The position numbers and the translations under genes are program-made. The notes beneath the pieces were generated by a model, which saw only the letters and a list, made by a program, of their open reading frames with translations, made no database searches and was not told where the DNA came from. A stretch of 64,000 nucleotides of DNA from Rhea pennata. Its lineage: Eukaryota > Chordata > Aves > Rheiformes > Rheidae. This document shows, one piece after another, positions 1 to 13,256 of the stretch (within the stretch, counting starts at the first letter, position 1; every line of letters begins with the position of its first letter). The DNA lies in NCBI RefSeq assembly GCF_028389875.1, contig NC_084678.1:18258899-18322898 (forward strand), given 5' to 3'.

Positions 1-86
1 TGTGGGCCGGAATGGGGCAGAGAGCAGCTGCTCCAGTGGGGCAGGACAGAGGTGCTATTGCAGGAACCCTTCTGACTCTCTTGCAG

Positions 87-1217
87 AACCTGTTCCGGAT
101 GCCAGTTGTCCGGAAGAAGGTCCGAATGGACCCACCCTGCACCAACTCCACAGCCCCCAGTATGTATCTGAATTCCCCAGAGGTGAGGAAGGCTCTTCAC
201 ATCTCTCCTGATGCTCCGGAGTGGCAGGTGTGCAGGTGAGCAGTCTCTGGGCTGGGCTGGACTACTGGGACCATGATCAGCTTGCATGACATGGGTTCTT
301 CCTCCACAGCTTTGATGTGAACCGTGGCTACAAGCGCCTGTACATGCAGATGAATGAGCAATACTTAAAGCTGCTCGGAGCCATGGTGCGTGTGGGAGGA
401 GTGGGCTTGGCCCTGGGCTATGCTGGGGGACCAGTGCTCCCATACAGGCCTCCTGCCTGGCCTGGGCTGTTGCCGTGCTCCATGTAACAGTCTTTGTGCT
501 CTGCAGAAATACCGGATCCTGGTGTACAACGGGGATGTTGACATGGCCTGCAACTTCCTTGGGGATGAGTGGTTTGTGGATTCCCTATGCCAGAAGGTAA
601 ATGGCAGAACAGGGTCTGGGCCAGTCGGTCACCGGCCTAGAGGGGGCTCCAGGCTGCCCAGGCCAGCTGGGCACCAGTACAGTTACTGATGAGAGCCCTG
701 TGGAGGGGCTGGCGGCAGGGTGCTAGCTGTCTCCCTGGGGTGACCAGGGCCTGGCACTGAGAGAGCTGCCTCTCATTCCAGGTGCAGGTGGCTCGCCGGC
801 CCTGGCTCTACACTGAAGGAGATGAGAACCAGATCGGTGGCTTTGTGAAGGAATTCACCAACATCGCCTTCCTCACCGTCAAGGTAGGGCTGAGGGGAGT
901 TTTAAGGGGCCAGGGCTTGCTGGTCACGGCATAGACAGGCATGCTGGTCACTGTTGCTGAGCTGGATCGAGTCCCTGAGGCTGCCCTGAGCCAGGAGTTG
1001 GCCAGGAATGCTCTAGAGGGTTGCAGTGAGAGCACTGCTTGCTGTGCTGTGGGACAGCACAAGGTTTGAGGTATATGCAAGGCAGCTGCAGCCCCACAGC
1101 TGGCACTGACCTGCCTTCACCTGTTTCCTGCAGGGAGCTGGCCACATGGTGCCCACAGACCAACCACTTGCTGCCTTCACCATGTTCAGCCGCTTCATTA
1201 AGAATGAGCCTTTCTAG
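87..1217 (+). CDS. CTSA: Cathepsin A (lysosomal protective protein), 3' part, five exons
   Basis: Serine carboxypeptidase that also stabilises lysosomal beta-galactosidase and neuraminidase 1. Only the last five coding exons are here: 87-235, 310-385, 507-596, 782-883 and 1134-1217, all with AG/GT borders and compatible phases; the 5' part lies left of the window. The translation includes [11 protein letters not shown], which carries the catalytic Asp of the family, and GAGHMVP, which carries the catalytic His; the catalytic Ser exon is outside. An N-glycosylation sequon (NST) is visible in the first exon. The protein ends NEPF then TAG. The gene lies tail-to-tail with PLTP, as in mammals. 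Identification rests on strong match to remembered human CTSA; no damage seen. Confidence 0.95.
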
Positions 1218-1875
1218 GAGCTGGCAAGGCAGTGCTTGGCAACTCTGGCTGTCCCTCATGGACTTGGGCCACCTCCTGCACAGCCAGTCCTCTCACTGCT
1301 TTTCAACTGCACCAGGACTCCCCTGTGCCATGAAACAAATCACTTCCTCCTGCAGCTGCTGGGGAACTCCTCCTTCAGCTCCTGGGGCCTTGTAGGACAG
1401 CACCTGCGTACCAGTGAACACTGTGGATGACTGGGCTTTCTAGGGTTTGGGGGGTGTGCAAGCTGTAGGGCAGGAGTCCAGAGGGCTCTGTCCTTGCCAG
1501 GTGAGAAATCATGTCTTGCTGCAGTCTCTTCCTTGCAGTGGCTTCCTGTCTCACCTCCCTGTTGCTGGAGGCAATCACTTCCCTCCTGGGTTGGGAACAG
1601 TACCCACCACTTCCCCTCTGCTCTGTGGCCTGTGCATGCGCAGAGCATGGGGCAGAGTCAAAAGCAACTGCTCTCTGTTAAGCAAGCACTGTTCACCTCG
1701 TGGCTGTGGGCAGCTAGGCACTGTTCCAGCAGAGACTTTTTGTTCCCCTCAGAACTATTCCCACATCTGATCTCAGTGAAGGAGAATGAAGACAATACCT
1801 CTCTGCCCCACTCAGTGCCTGGAGCACATAGTGTTCTTGGGAACTTGCAATAAACTCTCTGAACAACATGGTTCT
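1218..1875 (+). terminator. CTSA 3'UTR with AATAAA signal
   Basis: After the CTSA stop codon about 630 bases of non-coding sequence run to an AATAAA hexamer at 1849-1854. Cleavage is expected 10-30 bases further on. No other gene is seen before the PLTP 3' end near 2280. Confidence 0.7.
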
Positions 1876-2299
1876 GCTCCTCACTAACTAGCTCCTTGCA
1901 CCTGCCTGCTAGCCTGACTTTACTTTCTGGTCCCAGCATCAGAAAGATGTCCTCTGAGGAGTATCTATTACTCACTGAGAAGCCAGCAGAGGTGAGTGTT
2001 GATGTGCTGTGCCAGGTGCTGGGGAGCCAGGGTCCATGATCTGTGTGCCCCTCCCCATTTCTGCAGGGGAGCACTGAGGCTTTCTGGAAACAAGCCACTT
2101 CCAAGTGCAGGGGAAAGTGCAGTTGCTCTGAGCCCCTCCGCTGCTGCTCTTAGCTGTGTCTAGCTCCTGGGTACTTACAGGCAGGGAAAGCAGTGCTTCT
2201 GCCTTGTTCCCCATCTCTCCTTGAGGGCTGGCAGCCACAGAGTCTGGATTGTGCACACCCTCCAAGCAACAAGGCGGTATGGATCGGGGAGGTGACTGG

Positions 2300-2305
2300 T
2301 TTATT
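2300..2305 (-). terminator. PLTP polyadenylation signal
   Basis: AATAAA on the minus strand, about 190 bases downstream of the PLTP stop codon. It places the PLTP and CTSA transcript ends roughly 400 bases apart in convergent orientation. Confidence 0.6.
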
Positions 2306-2494
2306 AGTGTAATGACATGGGGTGCAGCAGGGGTTCCCAGAGCAGCTGTCTCCACCTTGCTGCTGCCTACCAGGGCACAGATACCCTGCAGAATCTGCTA
2401 GTGATACCAGGGAAGCTGTTTCCTACCTACAGTCTATGGGTCCAGCCTGGGTTCTGTCCTCTGTCCAGGGTGGAAGAACAAGAAGAGAGAAGAG

Positions 2495-5400
2495 CTAGAG
2501 CTGGTGAGGGTCCACACTGGGCTCTTCAGGCTGTGGAGTGGGATGGGCTGGAGCTGTAGGGGCTGGGCGGTATTTCTCAATTACTTCCCGTAATCCTTTT
2601 GAGAAGTGGAGATCAGCTCCTATTGTGAGGAACCCCTGCAAAGAGAAAAGTATTAATGTAGAGCTAGATGTGGTCCTTGTGCTTGATGGAAGGGCCTGGA
2701 GCTGTCCCAATCCTGCTCACATACCGCATGGTTTGTGACCACCTCCTTGGTGAAGTCCATTCCTTCTGGCAGTGGGATCTGGACCCCCTTTTTTGTCCTC
2801 TCTGCAGGGAGGAAGAGATGCAGTGAAAACAGGTCCCACTGCCTCCAAACCCAGCTGTGGGCAGGCAGCACCCACACTTACCATTAATGATGGGCATGAT
2901 TGTCAGCTGCAGCAGGGTTTTCAGTGGGGCCTGCAGTGAGAACAGCTGTAGAGAGAGAAGCAAGGGTGAGTGCATGAGCAGCCAGAGCAGAGCTGCCTGC
3001 CAGGGCCAGACTGGGTAGGCCTGCATTTAGCACTGGGACAGCTATAAAGCTGTCTTGTGTGCAGCCCCTCCCCAGGCCTGCTCTGTGCTATGGGACAGGG
3101 TTCTCACCGCTAGTGACTCTAGCGCAGACTGCTTGGAGTAGATGCGGAACCTGCAGGGGAGAGAGCAGCGCATGAGCAGGAGGGCACCCTCCCTGCAGGC
3201 CTAGGTTGGGCCCTTCCTCTGCTGCCTCTGCCAGGCTCCAGTGAAAGTGTTACCGTCTCAGGTCCAGTAGCACACGCAGAGCCTTCCCCTGCAGAAACAC
3301 CTTCGCACTCAGCTTTGTTTCCTATGGAGAGAGAAAGCCTTGTTACACCTTGCCACCTGCAAGCAGGCAGCCTCTAGGCCAGCCTGGCTGCTCTTCCTGT
3401 TTCAGAGGCCCAGCTGCCCCTTTGCTTTGAGACACTAACACCATTCCCACAATGGGGTGAGAAATGCTCTGTGCCAGGGCAATGTTCCAGGGCTGTGGCA
3501 CAGGGAACCCTAGGCCATGCACATCCTTCCCCCATCAGCTTGGGTCTAGGCCCCCAGCAGCACTCACCATGGCCATGCTGGAGAGCTGGACGGCAGGCCG
3601 GCCCAGGGGCACCAGCGAGATGTTGAGGAAGGCTGAGACGGAGACAGAGGTGCCTGAGGGTTTGATCACGCAGCGGGGGGGAGCTGACACCTGAAGCACC
3701 AGTCGCAGCGGAGCATCCACCACAGCAGGGCTCTGCTGGGAGAGCAGGGGAGTGTGTGCACACAGAGCAGGTTGGGCAGGACCGTGCTCCAACACCAGGG
3801 GCATTGAGCTGAGTCCTTGTGACAACTCCCACCCTAGCAAGGTGCTTCTCTCACCAGCATAAAGATGGTTCCAAAAAATGTGGCTCTCAGCAAAACCTCT
3901 AGGTCTTTGGGCACCTGCAGGGAGGATGCGCTGTTTGTGGTAATCTAGCAGTGGCTGCTGCTCCTAGACAGCACCTCGCTGCTCGGCAGGCAGAGCCCAG
4001 CCCCCTTTTCTGGCCTGGCAGCATACCTCCCTTCCCCACCACCCCCACAGGGCCCCTGCCTGCAGAGCACTGCCTGTGCAAACCAAGAAGGTGCAGCTTA
4101 CCTTCTCCCCTTCAAGCTCTATGGCCAGCACACCCGCCTGGAAGTACGAGTGCATGGCCGAGTCAAAGAAGTACTCGGAGAAGGCAACATAGACCATGCG
4201 TTCTGTCTCCTTGATCACCGGCTCCACCGCATGGTTCTCCAGTTCCTGGTTCTCTTTTCCACGGTAAAAGAACATGCCCTGGGTCGAGAGCATATGGAGA
4301 CATTTCTGTAGCAGCAGCACAGTTCACCATGCCCATGCTGTGGAGCCCAGCACACAGGGCTAGTACAGAGCTGCTCCCAAGGGGACTGTGAGAGGCAGGG
4401 CAGGACAGGACCCCCAGTGCTCACCTTGAAGTCTAGGTCAAGGGTATCCATGGAGACCACAGGATCCCGCAGGAGGGAGTAGTCAATCCCAAGGTGCTCA
4501 TCCACATAGTTCCTCACTGCCAAAGAAGATGTGCTGTCATGGCAAAGGCTGTAGGACCTCCTGTGGACCTATGCTCTACTCTGCCCTACCACAGGTGAGC
4601 TGGATTTGCTCCCTTTCACTTGAGGCAACACTCACCTGGCACTGTGTCCAGCACAGAGTTTAGCAGCACCAAGCTAGCATGGTTCAGGGATGGGCAGATC
4701 TGAAAGGGAATGGCTGGGCTAGGAGCAGGAGATCACTTGCCAGTGAGGTCCTGCTGAGGACCTGATCCCTCCTCCATCATCTTAGAGATCAACGAGATGC
4801 CCCTTCTGCTGCTAGGGCTAGGGCAGAGTAGGGAGGGGTTTCCCATCTGCTGTGTGGCATATGCTCTTCGTTCACAGCTATACCTGCTGGCTGAGGAGGA
4901 AGCGCATTCCTGTGATGATGAAAGTGCTCAGGAACTCATAAACCTTCCTGCAGGGACAGAGCAAAAACTCTATAGCAGCCTTCCTTGCCCAGTGCGGCTC
5001 CAGCCCTGTTCCTCTATCCCAGCCCATTTCTTGCAGGGAGACAGCTGTCTGGGCCAGGAAGTCCCACAGGCAGCCAAGAGTGGGGCAAAGGGAGCATGGC
5101 ATGGGCAGAGCTGGCCCAGAAGGCCGGATGCAGCTGCCAAGGTGAGGGCAGGTGTACCTGAGTGTGCCTGAGAAGCCAGCATGCATTCTGGCGATGGAGG
5201 CATTGCAGGTCATGTTAGAGATCTTGAGACGCCCGGTCTCATCCTTGGAGAGCTGCAGCACCGTGTAGATGTGAACACCATCAGCAGAGGCATTGATGGA
5301 ACCGATGTCATAGCTGGAAGCAAGGGGAGCAAGTTATAGGAGCACACACCTCCCACCCACTCCAAGGGAGAACAGCAAAGCACTCGAGTAGGATCCATGG

Positions 5401-6057
5401 CCCAGCCACTGGGGGTAAGGGTGATGTCCTGCAGAGCAGGAGGTGGTAACTCACAAGAACCAGTAGAGCAGCTGTCGTCGGAAGCGCAGGCTGATGGACG
5501 CGTTGTTGATGTTGAAGACGAGGTGTTGCTGAGGCTGGAAGTGCAGGTCAGAAAATGGCAGCTGCAAGTCTGACACCTTGACCCTGCAGGGGACAGGCAT
5601 GGAGATGGTCAGTCCTGACTGGGGGAGCAGCTGTGCCTAGGGAGGGGGCACCACTCACTGGCTGATGTTGTAGTGGAACTGCCCCTCCTTCCCATGGAGG
5701 TCTGACACAGTGATGTTCTCCAGCTCCTGCTCCACGAAGCGCAGTCCCTCCTGCTTTACTGTAAAGCAAAGTCTGGGCTGACCACAGACATGCTATGCCT
5801 GCATAGCATCACTCAGCCAGTACCCTGACTCCTTTAGAGCAGCCCATGTGTGAGCAGTGTGACCTGGGGTGCCAGAGGCCGATCCCAGGATTAGCATCCC
5901 AGCCTGCCTCTTACTCAGGCCCCAGCAGCAGGATCCTGGCCAGCCTCTTACCCAAGTCCAAGCCCTTGGAGGTGATCCGGATTTTGCAGCCAGGAGGGTT
6001 GTGCAAGGCTGTGACCAACCAGGGCAGGAGGAACAGGAGGCGGCTGCTGGCAGCCAT
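2495..6057 (-). CDS. PLTP: Phospholipid transfer protein, 15 coding exons
   Basis: Secreted lipid-transfer protein of the BPI/LBP/CETP family that remodels HDL. Exons (low-high): 2495-2635, 2725-2801, 2882-2945, 3108-3150, 3254-3321, 3568-3732, 3855-3914, 4102-4278, 4425-4516, 4636-4699, 4884-4947, 5158-5313, 5455-5583, 5659-5758, 5952-6057. They sum to 1506 nt, 501 aa against 493 in human. The start gives a signal peptide (MAASSRLLFLLPWLVTALHN) followed by PPGCKIRITSKGLDL. Diagnostic stretches include RMVYVAFSE, APPRCVIKPSGT, GVQIPLPEG and the C-terminal FLTIGADLHFSKGLREVIEK. All splice borders are canonical and frames close. PLTP is transcribed divergently from PCIF1. Nothing looks broken. 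Confidence 0.95.
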
Positions 6058-6904
6058 CTCATACCTAGAAGTAGAAAGCAGGGTCAGCACAGGCTAGCCC
6101 ATGTGGGACATCTGACCACCTGGGAAGGGACACAGCTCCTGGTCCAACCTTCCCATAGCACTGTGGCAACCTAAGCAGGGGGTGACCCCAAGAAACACCT
6201 GATGGCCCTGCTGGCACCCTAGGTCTGGGCAGGTTGGCATTTCCCCCAAACTCCACCATGCTGCACAGGTCCATATCACCTGAATCCCCATGCAATAGCA
6301 GCCCACAAGCAGGACAGTCCCATCTGCTCAGAGTGCTGCCTGCAGAGCTCCCAGCACAGACCCTATGGGGCCCAGTGTCTCACATCCCACTGGGAACACG
6401 TGCACCAATCTGCTCTCACTGGCACCAGCATCCTCCTATCCTGCCCTGAATGCACTGTCCCCAAAGCTACGCAGCCAGGAATGAGCCCAGCACATGCTGT
6501 TGCAGGGAGAAACCCCAGCAGTGCTCAGAGAAGAAAGCCCTCTCCTGTGGGGCAGCCCCAGAGCCCTCCCAGCCATTCAGGGCACCTCCAGACTGGACCC
6601 CCCATGGAGATGTGCTGCCTGCCAAACGGCCCCACAGAGCTTGCTGAATGAGCTGGTTGCTCGGCTGAGACAGCAACTGGAGCCTCTCTGTCCAGCACAA
6701 ACAGGCTGAGCTACCCACAGGACTGCAGGGACAGTGCTGGGCTTCCTCCCCCAGCGTTTTCCCCCAGTTCCCTGTAAGGAAGATGACAGACCCCCCCGCC
6801 TCCCCCAGCAGGGCCCAGTGGCGCCATCATTCCCTGAGGGCTGTGCCTGGGCTGGGAAAGGGGGGAGCTCGCCTACACAATGCCGGTTCAGTTTAGATAC
6901 TTAC

Positions 6905-7046
6905 AGCGTGCTGGGGGACTTGTCCTTGGCTTTCTTGGTGTGGGGAAGCTGAATCACGTGAAGGGAAGGGAGAGAGGGAGGGAAGAAGAACACCAGTAGC
7001 TCCAGGAGTTTCTCTTGAGCTGGCTGAGGTTCTCTGCCTTTATATA
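6905..7046 (-). promoter_or_regulatory. PLTP 5' non-coding exon and TATA promoter
   Basis: On the minus strand a TATATAAAG box lies at 7038-7046. About 30 bases downstream a transcript would start near 7010, run through a non-coding stretch and reach a good donor (exon end at 6905, followed by GTAAGTA). The next AG is the acceptor of the PLTP coding exon carrying the start codon. The exon is inferred from signals only. Confidence 0.55.
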
Positions 7047-7049
7047 TCC

Positions 7050-9420
7050 CACCAGCTGCCACTCCTTGTGAGCCCACAGCTGGGAGGAGACACAGCAGGA
7101 CTGGGAGGATGTAGGTCTCAGGCACGCTAGGCCCTGCAGAGCTGATCCCCCCCTGGCTGTCTGCCAGCACAGGCAAAAAGACGGCGGGCTGTACGGACAC
7201 CCAGTCTCGGGGCTGAACGCACAACCTTCCTCTCCCACCCACAAACACAACGGCCCAGTGTAAGTGTGCAACACACTGAATCCTGCACAGACAGACACAC
7301 ATCCTGCTCCTTTGCATGCCAAGACAGCCCTTGTGTGGGGCAAGCCAAGCAAATGGGGCCTGAGGGAGTCATCGTTTGGGGGCAGCATCCCTTCTGCATA
7401 CTGCATAACAAAGAAGCCAGTGCTGGTGCTAGGCTCCTCCAGCCGTACTCTCTGCCAGCTTCAGACCTGCTGGCAGGGGGATGCTTTAGGGCTGGACCAG
7501 AACATAGGTCCCTTAACCTTGGGCCAGAGGTTCTGATAGAGGCCGTTTTGTGCCTATTTTTGATATAAGCTCCAATTGGAGAAGTTGTCTGAGATTGCCA
7601 GATTCTGAGAGCTGCTCTGGCACCTGCTGCCCAGGCTTTTGTCACAAACCTGGCAGCTTAGTGTCTCCTGGGATCTCTGGAACTTGCCTCTCTGCCCGTA
7701 CTTGCCTCTGCTTGCTCCAGGCAGCTTTGACGTGCTGAGGCTCTCAGCGTCATGAGTAGCAGTTGCTACGTGACTCAAGTGATGCCCACTTTCCCATCCT
7801 GCTGCTGCCCCAGCAAGCAGCTATCACCAAAGAACGCCATCAGTCTGGAAAAAGCTCCTTGCACTGGGGCTTCCTTCAAATGCTCAGGAGGTCTTTGTCA
7901 GACACAGCTGCACAGATGCAATAACATCACTTGTCCCGAGAGAGCGTGAAGTTCTGCCCCTTACCAGCTCCTTTTGCTCCTTCAGCCTGCTTGCCCCATA
8001 CAATAAGGCTTTATGCATTTTATCTGTGAAGCCCTAGACAAACCTGTCTGTGACCCCTCTGTTCCCCCCAAAACTTGTGCAAAAAGGAACTAATCTGAGC
8101 CAATGCTTTGTTCTCTGGGTGATTATCTATGCTATGAGGCAGTAAGTACAGAGCTGGACTGCGTGGGGCTTGTGCTCTGAAAGCAGGGAGACTTAGGAGA
8201 CTTAGTGCTTACACAGCACTTATCCCTTCCAAACTGTTTTGCTAGCATTAACTAATTAAACTGACCCCAGTGCTCTCAGTGCAGAGGGCAGGACTTCTGC
8301 AGACAAGTGAGCAGATTAGGTCACCGTCCAGGAAGAAGGAAAGCCCCTTGAAAAGCTATGCAGAAAAGGTGTTCAAGAGGCAAAGGGCAAGAAAAGCTCC
8401 TTAAGTTTTTGAGTAACTGCCCCCCATCTGCTGTTGTCCTGTATCCCAGAAGTTTGCAAGTCAGTAGTGGCCTTCACCTGCTGAGCCCAGTGGGTCCCAG
8501 CTCAGAGCTTCTGACAGCAGAGAGGGTGGCTGCAGTTGACAGCTGCACCTTTCCACGGAGCACAATACATGCCTCTGCACAAGTACATCCCCCAATTTGC
8601 CTTTGTTTAGTTTGAGAGCATATCAAAGACTCCTTTAACTCCATCCCAAAATTGGCCCACCTCCAGCACCTCTACCAGAGGGCAGAACTGAAATAATTAC
8701 CCCAAGAATGCATCTCCTTTTTCTCATTCTGTGTTATTCTTAAGTCTGTGTCGAGCTGGATGCAAATTGCTCCTGTCATGCTGCAAGTACAAAGTCCTCT
8801 TGTGCAGTCAGGGCTCCCCTGCCCTGGATGTAGCAGAGACATTTGTAACCTGGTGATGGTGCGGTCAGGGAGGATGCAACCGGTGGATGAAGGCATACCA
8901 GCACGACATATCCCGATGCTCCCCATTGCCAGGTCAGAGCTCCAGCCCAGCTGTGGAAGCATACCTAAGCACTAGCTCCAATGGGTCACATGGAAAGTAA
9001 GTCAGCTCTGCGTTCCCTGCTTCCTCTCACTTGTCTGCCATTCCTGTGGCAGTAACTACTGATATCAAGGAAGGGGAGCAATCCCAAAACAACCTGTAGA
9101 CGGCTGCCTCCTTGCTAGCGCCTGACTCCCCCTGAAAAAGGCAGCACTGTGTTTTCACATGCTCACTCGCAGCTAGTGTGACTCATGAGGCGGGCAGGCA
9201 CTCACGCCGTTCAGTTCATACGTGCAGTCACCTCAGTGGCAGTTACCCTACGCGGCACAGTAACGGCACGCAGAAATTACAGCCTGGGCGCACGTGGGAC
9301 ACGCAGCAGCAGAACCGCTTCTGAGCCGCTGGAGCCTGACCCGCGGTGCCACACAACAAATAAAGCAGCGGGTGCGCAGGCCCAAGGCGCAAGCACAGGC
9401 TCCAGAACAGAGGCGCTCCT
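7050..9420. other. PLTP-PCIF1 divergent intergenic region
   Basis: About 2.4 kb between the PLTP TATA promoter and the PCIF1 CpG island. Open frames here are short and show no recognisable domain, tRNA or repeat family. Likely holds regulatory sequence for either gene; I see nothing specific. Confidence 0.5.
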
Positions 9421-10660
9421 GTCCACAGGCGCGGGAGGAGGCCGGGCGCGGCGGCCGAGCCCCGCTTCGGGGCACCCGCCCACGGCCCGGCCCGGCCCGG
9501 CCGCTGCCGCACTTCAAAGGCTCTTTGGTGGCGGCCGCGCCCGGGCCGTGAGGGGAACCGCCCGCGGCGGGGCAGGCGGGCCGCAATGACAGGCTGCGCG
9601 GCCCAAAATAGCGCGGCGTGGCGCGGCCCGCCCGGGACGACGGCGGCGGCGGCGCGGCCGTGCCCACAACGGGGCGGTGCGGAGCAGGCCGGGGCCGCCA
9701 CCGCCGCGCCGCGCCGCGCCAAAGATGGCGGGGGGGGGGGGCGCGGCGCCTGCGCCCGCCGCCGCGCCAAAGCGCGGGCCGCGCTCCCGCGCATGCGCAC
9801 AGCCGCCCGCCCGGCGCGCAGCGGACAGCGCGCCTGCGCCTGGCGGCGGCGCCTGCGCAGTGCCGAGGGCGGCGCGGCGCAGCGCCTGCGTACTGGCGGC
9901 CCGCGGTCCCGACGCAAGATGGCGGCGGTGGGGCGGGCGAGGCGGAGGTGGGGCGGCGGCGGGAAGCGCAGCGGTGCCCGGTGCCTACAGCCCCCGACCT
10001 CACGCCCAGGTAAGCGGCGCTCCCGCGCGGCCGGGGGCCCGCCGCCGGCGGAGGTGAGGCGGCAGCGGGCCGGCGGGCGGCTGCTCTCCTGAGGGGAGGC
10101 GGCGCGGGCCTGCGGCCGCCATCTTAGAGCGCCGCGGCCGGCCCGGCCCGGCCCGGCCCGCTCCGCTCCGCGGGGCCGTCGCCGCCGCGCCTGCGCGCTG
10201 CCGGCGGGCTCCTCCCCTGGCCGTGCGCCGTAACGGCCTCCTGTCTTCACAGCGGCCCCGGCGGGCCAGGCGCGGGACGCCCCGCTATGAGGATGCGGCC
10301 CCGGCGCGCCAGCGGCGAGCACGGAGCGACGGCCACGCGTCCCGCCAGGCAGCCCGCCCCCGTAAGTACTCGCCTGCCCGGGCGCGGGGCCGCCCCTCGG
10401 GGCCGTGCCCCCGGACTCCTCCCGTCCAGCCTGCAGAGGTGCCGCCGGGCTGGGGATCGTCGCCGCCGCCGCCTCCGCTCCGCACTCGTTCGGCCCCGGC
10501 GCCCGTGGCCGCCGGCCGGTGCCGGCCCGCCGCACCCAGAAGCTCCGTCCCGTCGCCGCCTCCGGGAGGGCAGCCGCGGCAGCCGCTGCCCGGCAGCATG
10601 CTTTCCCGTGGCTGACAGCCCCCGTGTCCCCGCTGCGCTCCCCGCATGCGTGCGCGCCAC
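9420..10660. promoter_or_regulatory. CpG-island promoter of PCIF1
   Basis: Very GC- and CpG-rich block. It holds a palindromic NRF1 site (GCGCATGCGC, 9789-9798), more TGCGCAG half sites, and two YY1-type AAGATGGCGG motifs (9722-9731 and 9916-9926), a combination usual at housekeeping start sites. A likely first exon ends at a GTAAGCGG donor after 10009. A second likely non-coding exon lies at 10253-10361. Long open frames on both strands here are a by-product of GC content. Confidence 0.75.
10253..10361 (+). other. Putative PCIF1 5' exon 2 with upstream ORF
   Basis: Bounded by a pyrimidine-rich acceptor (CTTCACAG) and a strong donor (GTAAGTACT). An ATG at 10287 opens a frame that reaches the exon end in phase 0 and, if spliced to the exon at 13257, continues TGC AGT TGC then TGA at 13266-13268. 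That makes a 28-codon uORF ending three bases before the PCIF1 start codon. Confidence 0.5.
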
Positions 10661-13256
10661 CTCGGGAGCCTTGTGCTCTGCCGAGCCCTTGGCTCGCCTA
10701 ACCAGGCACAGAGACTAGCCCTCGGGAAAGGGAGATGCACTGATGGCATGAGGCACTGGCCTGCTTTCCAGCCTAACGAAGCAGCTTGGCTCTGGAGCAA
10801 GGGGGAACTGTGCTGTGTCCCGCGGGGCTGTCACTGCTTTCCTTTGTCTGCATCTGCTGTTGTCTCGTGTAAAATCCTACTTTGAGAAAATGGAAACACA
10901 TAATGATCCTGTTCGCTGTACTTCTTTATGTCTTTTCCACTTGGCTGTGGCCTCTCTGGTTGTCTGCTGCTCCTAGGTTGTAAGCTCTCTGGGCAGGGAC
11001 AGTGCTCTACTATGTCTGTTAAGTACTGTATGCATCACTGTGGCATATAAAAACAATACCATAAAATGCTTACTCTCGATCCCTTTCACTGTCTAAGTCC
11101 CAATATTGGTGACATACAAGTAGAGTTGCTTCTGTCAGAGGTTCCTGTTAGTTAGCATATTTTTCTTTTCCCAGAGCTTACGAGTACCTGGATTTAATGT
11201 TCATCAACATTGATAATGTGATAAAGTTTCTCACTTACTTCCTCCACTTTAGTTTATCCACAAAAGGGAGAAAGCAAAAAACCCACTCTATTTGACAGTT
11301 GTTTCAAGCTATCAGTAGTGAAAAACACTGGCAAGTTATTGCACATAGTGTGCCCTGTCCAGCCTAGGAAGTTCTTGATACTTGGCACTCTCTGTAACTT
11401 CCTGAAATGCATGTTTGGTTCACTTTGGGAGGTATGGTGCCTTGAGTATATACCAATTCATTATATAATGTTTATATAACGTGTGAGACACATCAGCAAC
11501 TGCGTGTGTAAATACGTGTTTTTAAGGAGGAGGGATGAAACACTTAAAGGAAAAAAAAAAACCAAGCAGTAACTGTCTTAGGAAATACATAATGAAGTTC
11601 ATGAGTTGGCACACTAGGACCTCTTGGACTCATGTGGTTTCTCCCATTGAATGACCATAAAGGAGTCTGAATTGCTCCCTTGTTTCTTCAAGGTGGTTAG
11701 GCTAACTTTGCTACCTCTGGCAGCTACCTAAAATGATTGTAGAGGTCACAGTGGGGTTAGAGTTCAGGAGAAAGTATGAGTAAACAAATGTTATGCAACA
11801 TTCTTAGCTGCTGAGGTGATTAAATGTACATGATTGAAGTAATATCGTCTTTGTAGCAGATGCTTTCACCTGTGAGCTTAAATCCTGTCATCTGCCTCAT
11901 TCTGAACAGAGGCTGTAACTCCAGGTTTCTGCAGTGTTCCACACCTTCCCTTGCTTATCCCTGAGAGAAGGATGGAAAGCAGGCCTCTGAAACATCTTTG
12001 AAATGTTAGAAGGACCAAGTATTCCTCAGTACTAGCCCACATCCCACTGATTTCACGGTTGATATTACTGATGACTTAGCTAGCACCTGCTAATTCTTGA
12101 TCTGACATCTAATTCTTGATTTAACATCTCCTACTGTTCTGCTCTTCTGAAATGGCCAGTGATGTTTCTTATGGACAGGAAGGGGCGCAAAGATGATTAA
12201 ACCTAGATTAACTTAGTGTGCAATCCAAACCAGAGTTCTAACTTCAATGAAGTACAAGGGAGCTTGCTGTTAGGGCTATTGTGTTACTCAACTGCATTAA
12301 AAAACTAAAAAAAAAAAAAAAAAAAGATTGTGCTTTTGCTGCCAAACTTTGTTGTATAGGATGCCTCCAAAGGCCTGAATAGAGCTAAGTAACTGAAATA
12401 GGTGGTGATTCTTCAAAAAGCCTTGTTTTCTCCTGAGTTCATTGCCAGTGCAATGAGGGCTGTCAGAGAGGAGTACTCTGTAGTGTTTGACTCAACAGTA
12501 GTGTTTCAGTAACTTCCCTTGGGGGGGGCAGAAGGGTGACTAAGAGAGGAAAAGCCTGGCTGTTTTTTCCAGCTGGCAGCAGTTAATGATGATTAAATAG
12601 AGCTTTACTGTTTCAACTGACTGTCTTTTGCATAACTGTTGTTATGCTGATGAAAAAGTACTAAGGGCTAAAATAATCTGACTGAGGCATTACAGTTAGC
12701 CTGGGACAGACTGAGGAATAAAATCCAGGAGTTCCTGACTCCCTAGTCTGTGGTTCTCCGGATGACAGAAGTTATTATTAGAGGAGCACTGGAGCTATTT
12801 TATATAGCAGATTTTTTTAAAAATAAATGCCTTTTTGTTTAGATTACGTGAAGTTACATGCCTGTAAATATTGATTTAAATCACCTCTAAGGGTAACAGA
12901 TGCAGCTAATATTATGAGTATGGCAGAGGGTGGTACATGTTCAGAATGTATTCTGAGAATTACAGTATTTATGCTCAGTCCTGATGTATGGGATCAAACA
13001 CTGTCCTCTTAGAGATCTAACTGGAAACTGTATATTTTGAGTGCTGGCCAGCTGATCTCCCTGGTTTCTGCTGTTTAAAGCTCAGCATTTGTCTTAGTTT
13101 GTACCTAGGTTAGCAGACAGGTATTTTCAGGACTGTATGTACTGGTCCAAGTCCTGTTTTATCGTCAGAATGAGCTTTTGCTGTTATAGTTGAGTGGGCC
13201 AATTCGATCTTGGATTTTTCGTGTTGTAATACAGATTTTGTGTATGTTTTCTCTAG
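10362..13256 (+). other. PCIF1 first long intron
   Basis: About 2.9 kb of AT-richer DNA after the CpG island. Contains an A-run near 12307-12325 and nothing else recognisable. No coding frame or repeat family is evident. Confidence 0.5.

Noticed and set aside
9243-10535. Minus-strand frame of 430 codons in the PCIF1 CpG island
   Set aside because: Arg/Ala/Gly/Pro-rich with no domain, overlaps several equally long frames on both strands; typical of stop-poor GC-rich DNA.
12307-12325. A-run as a retrocopy tail
   Set aside because: No coding similarity or target-site repeats beside it; simple poly(A) in an intron.
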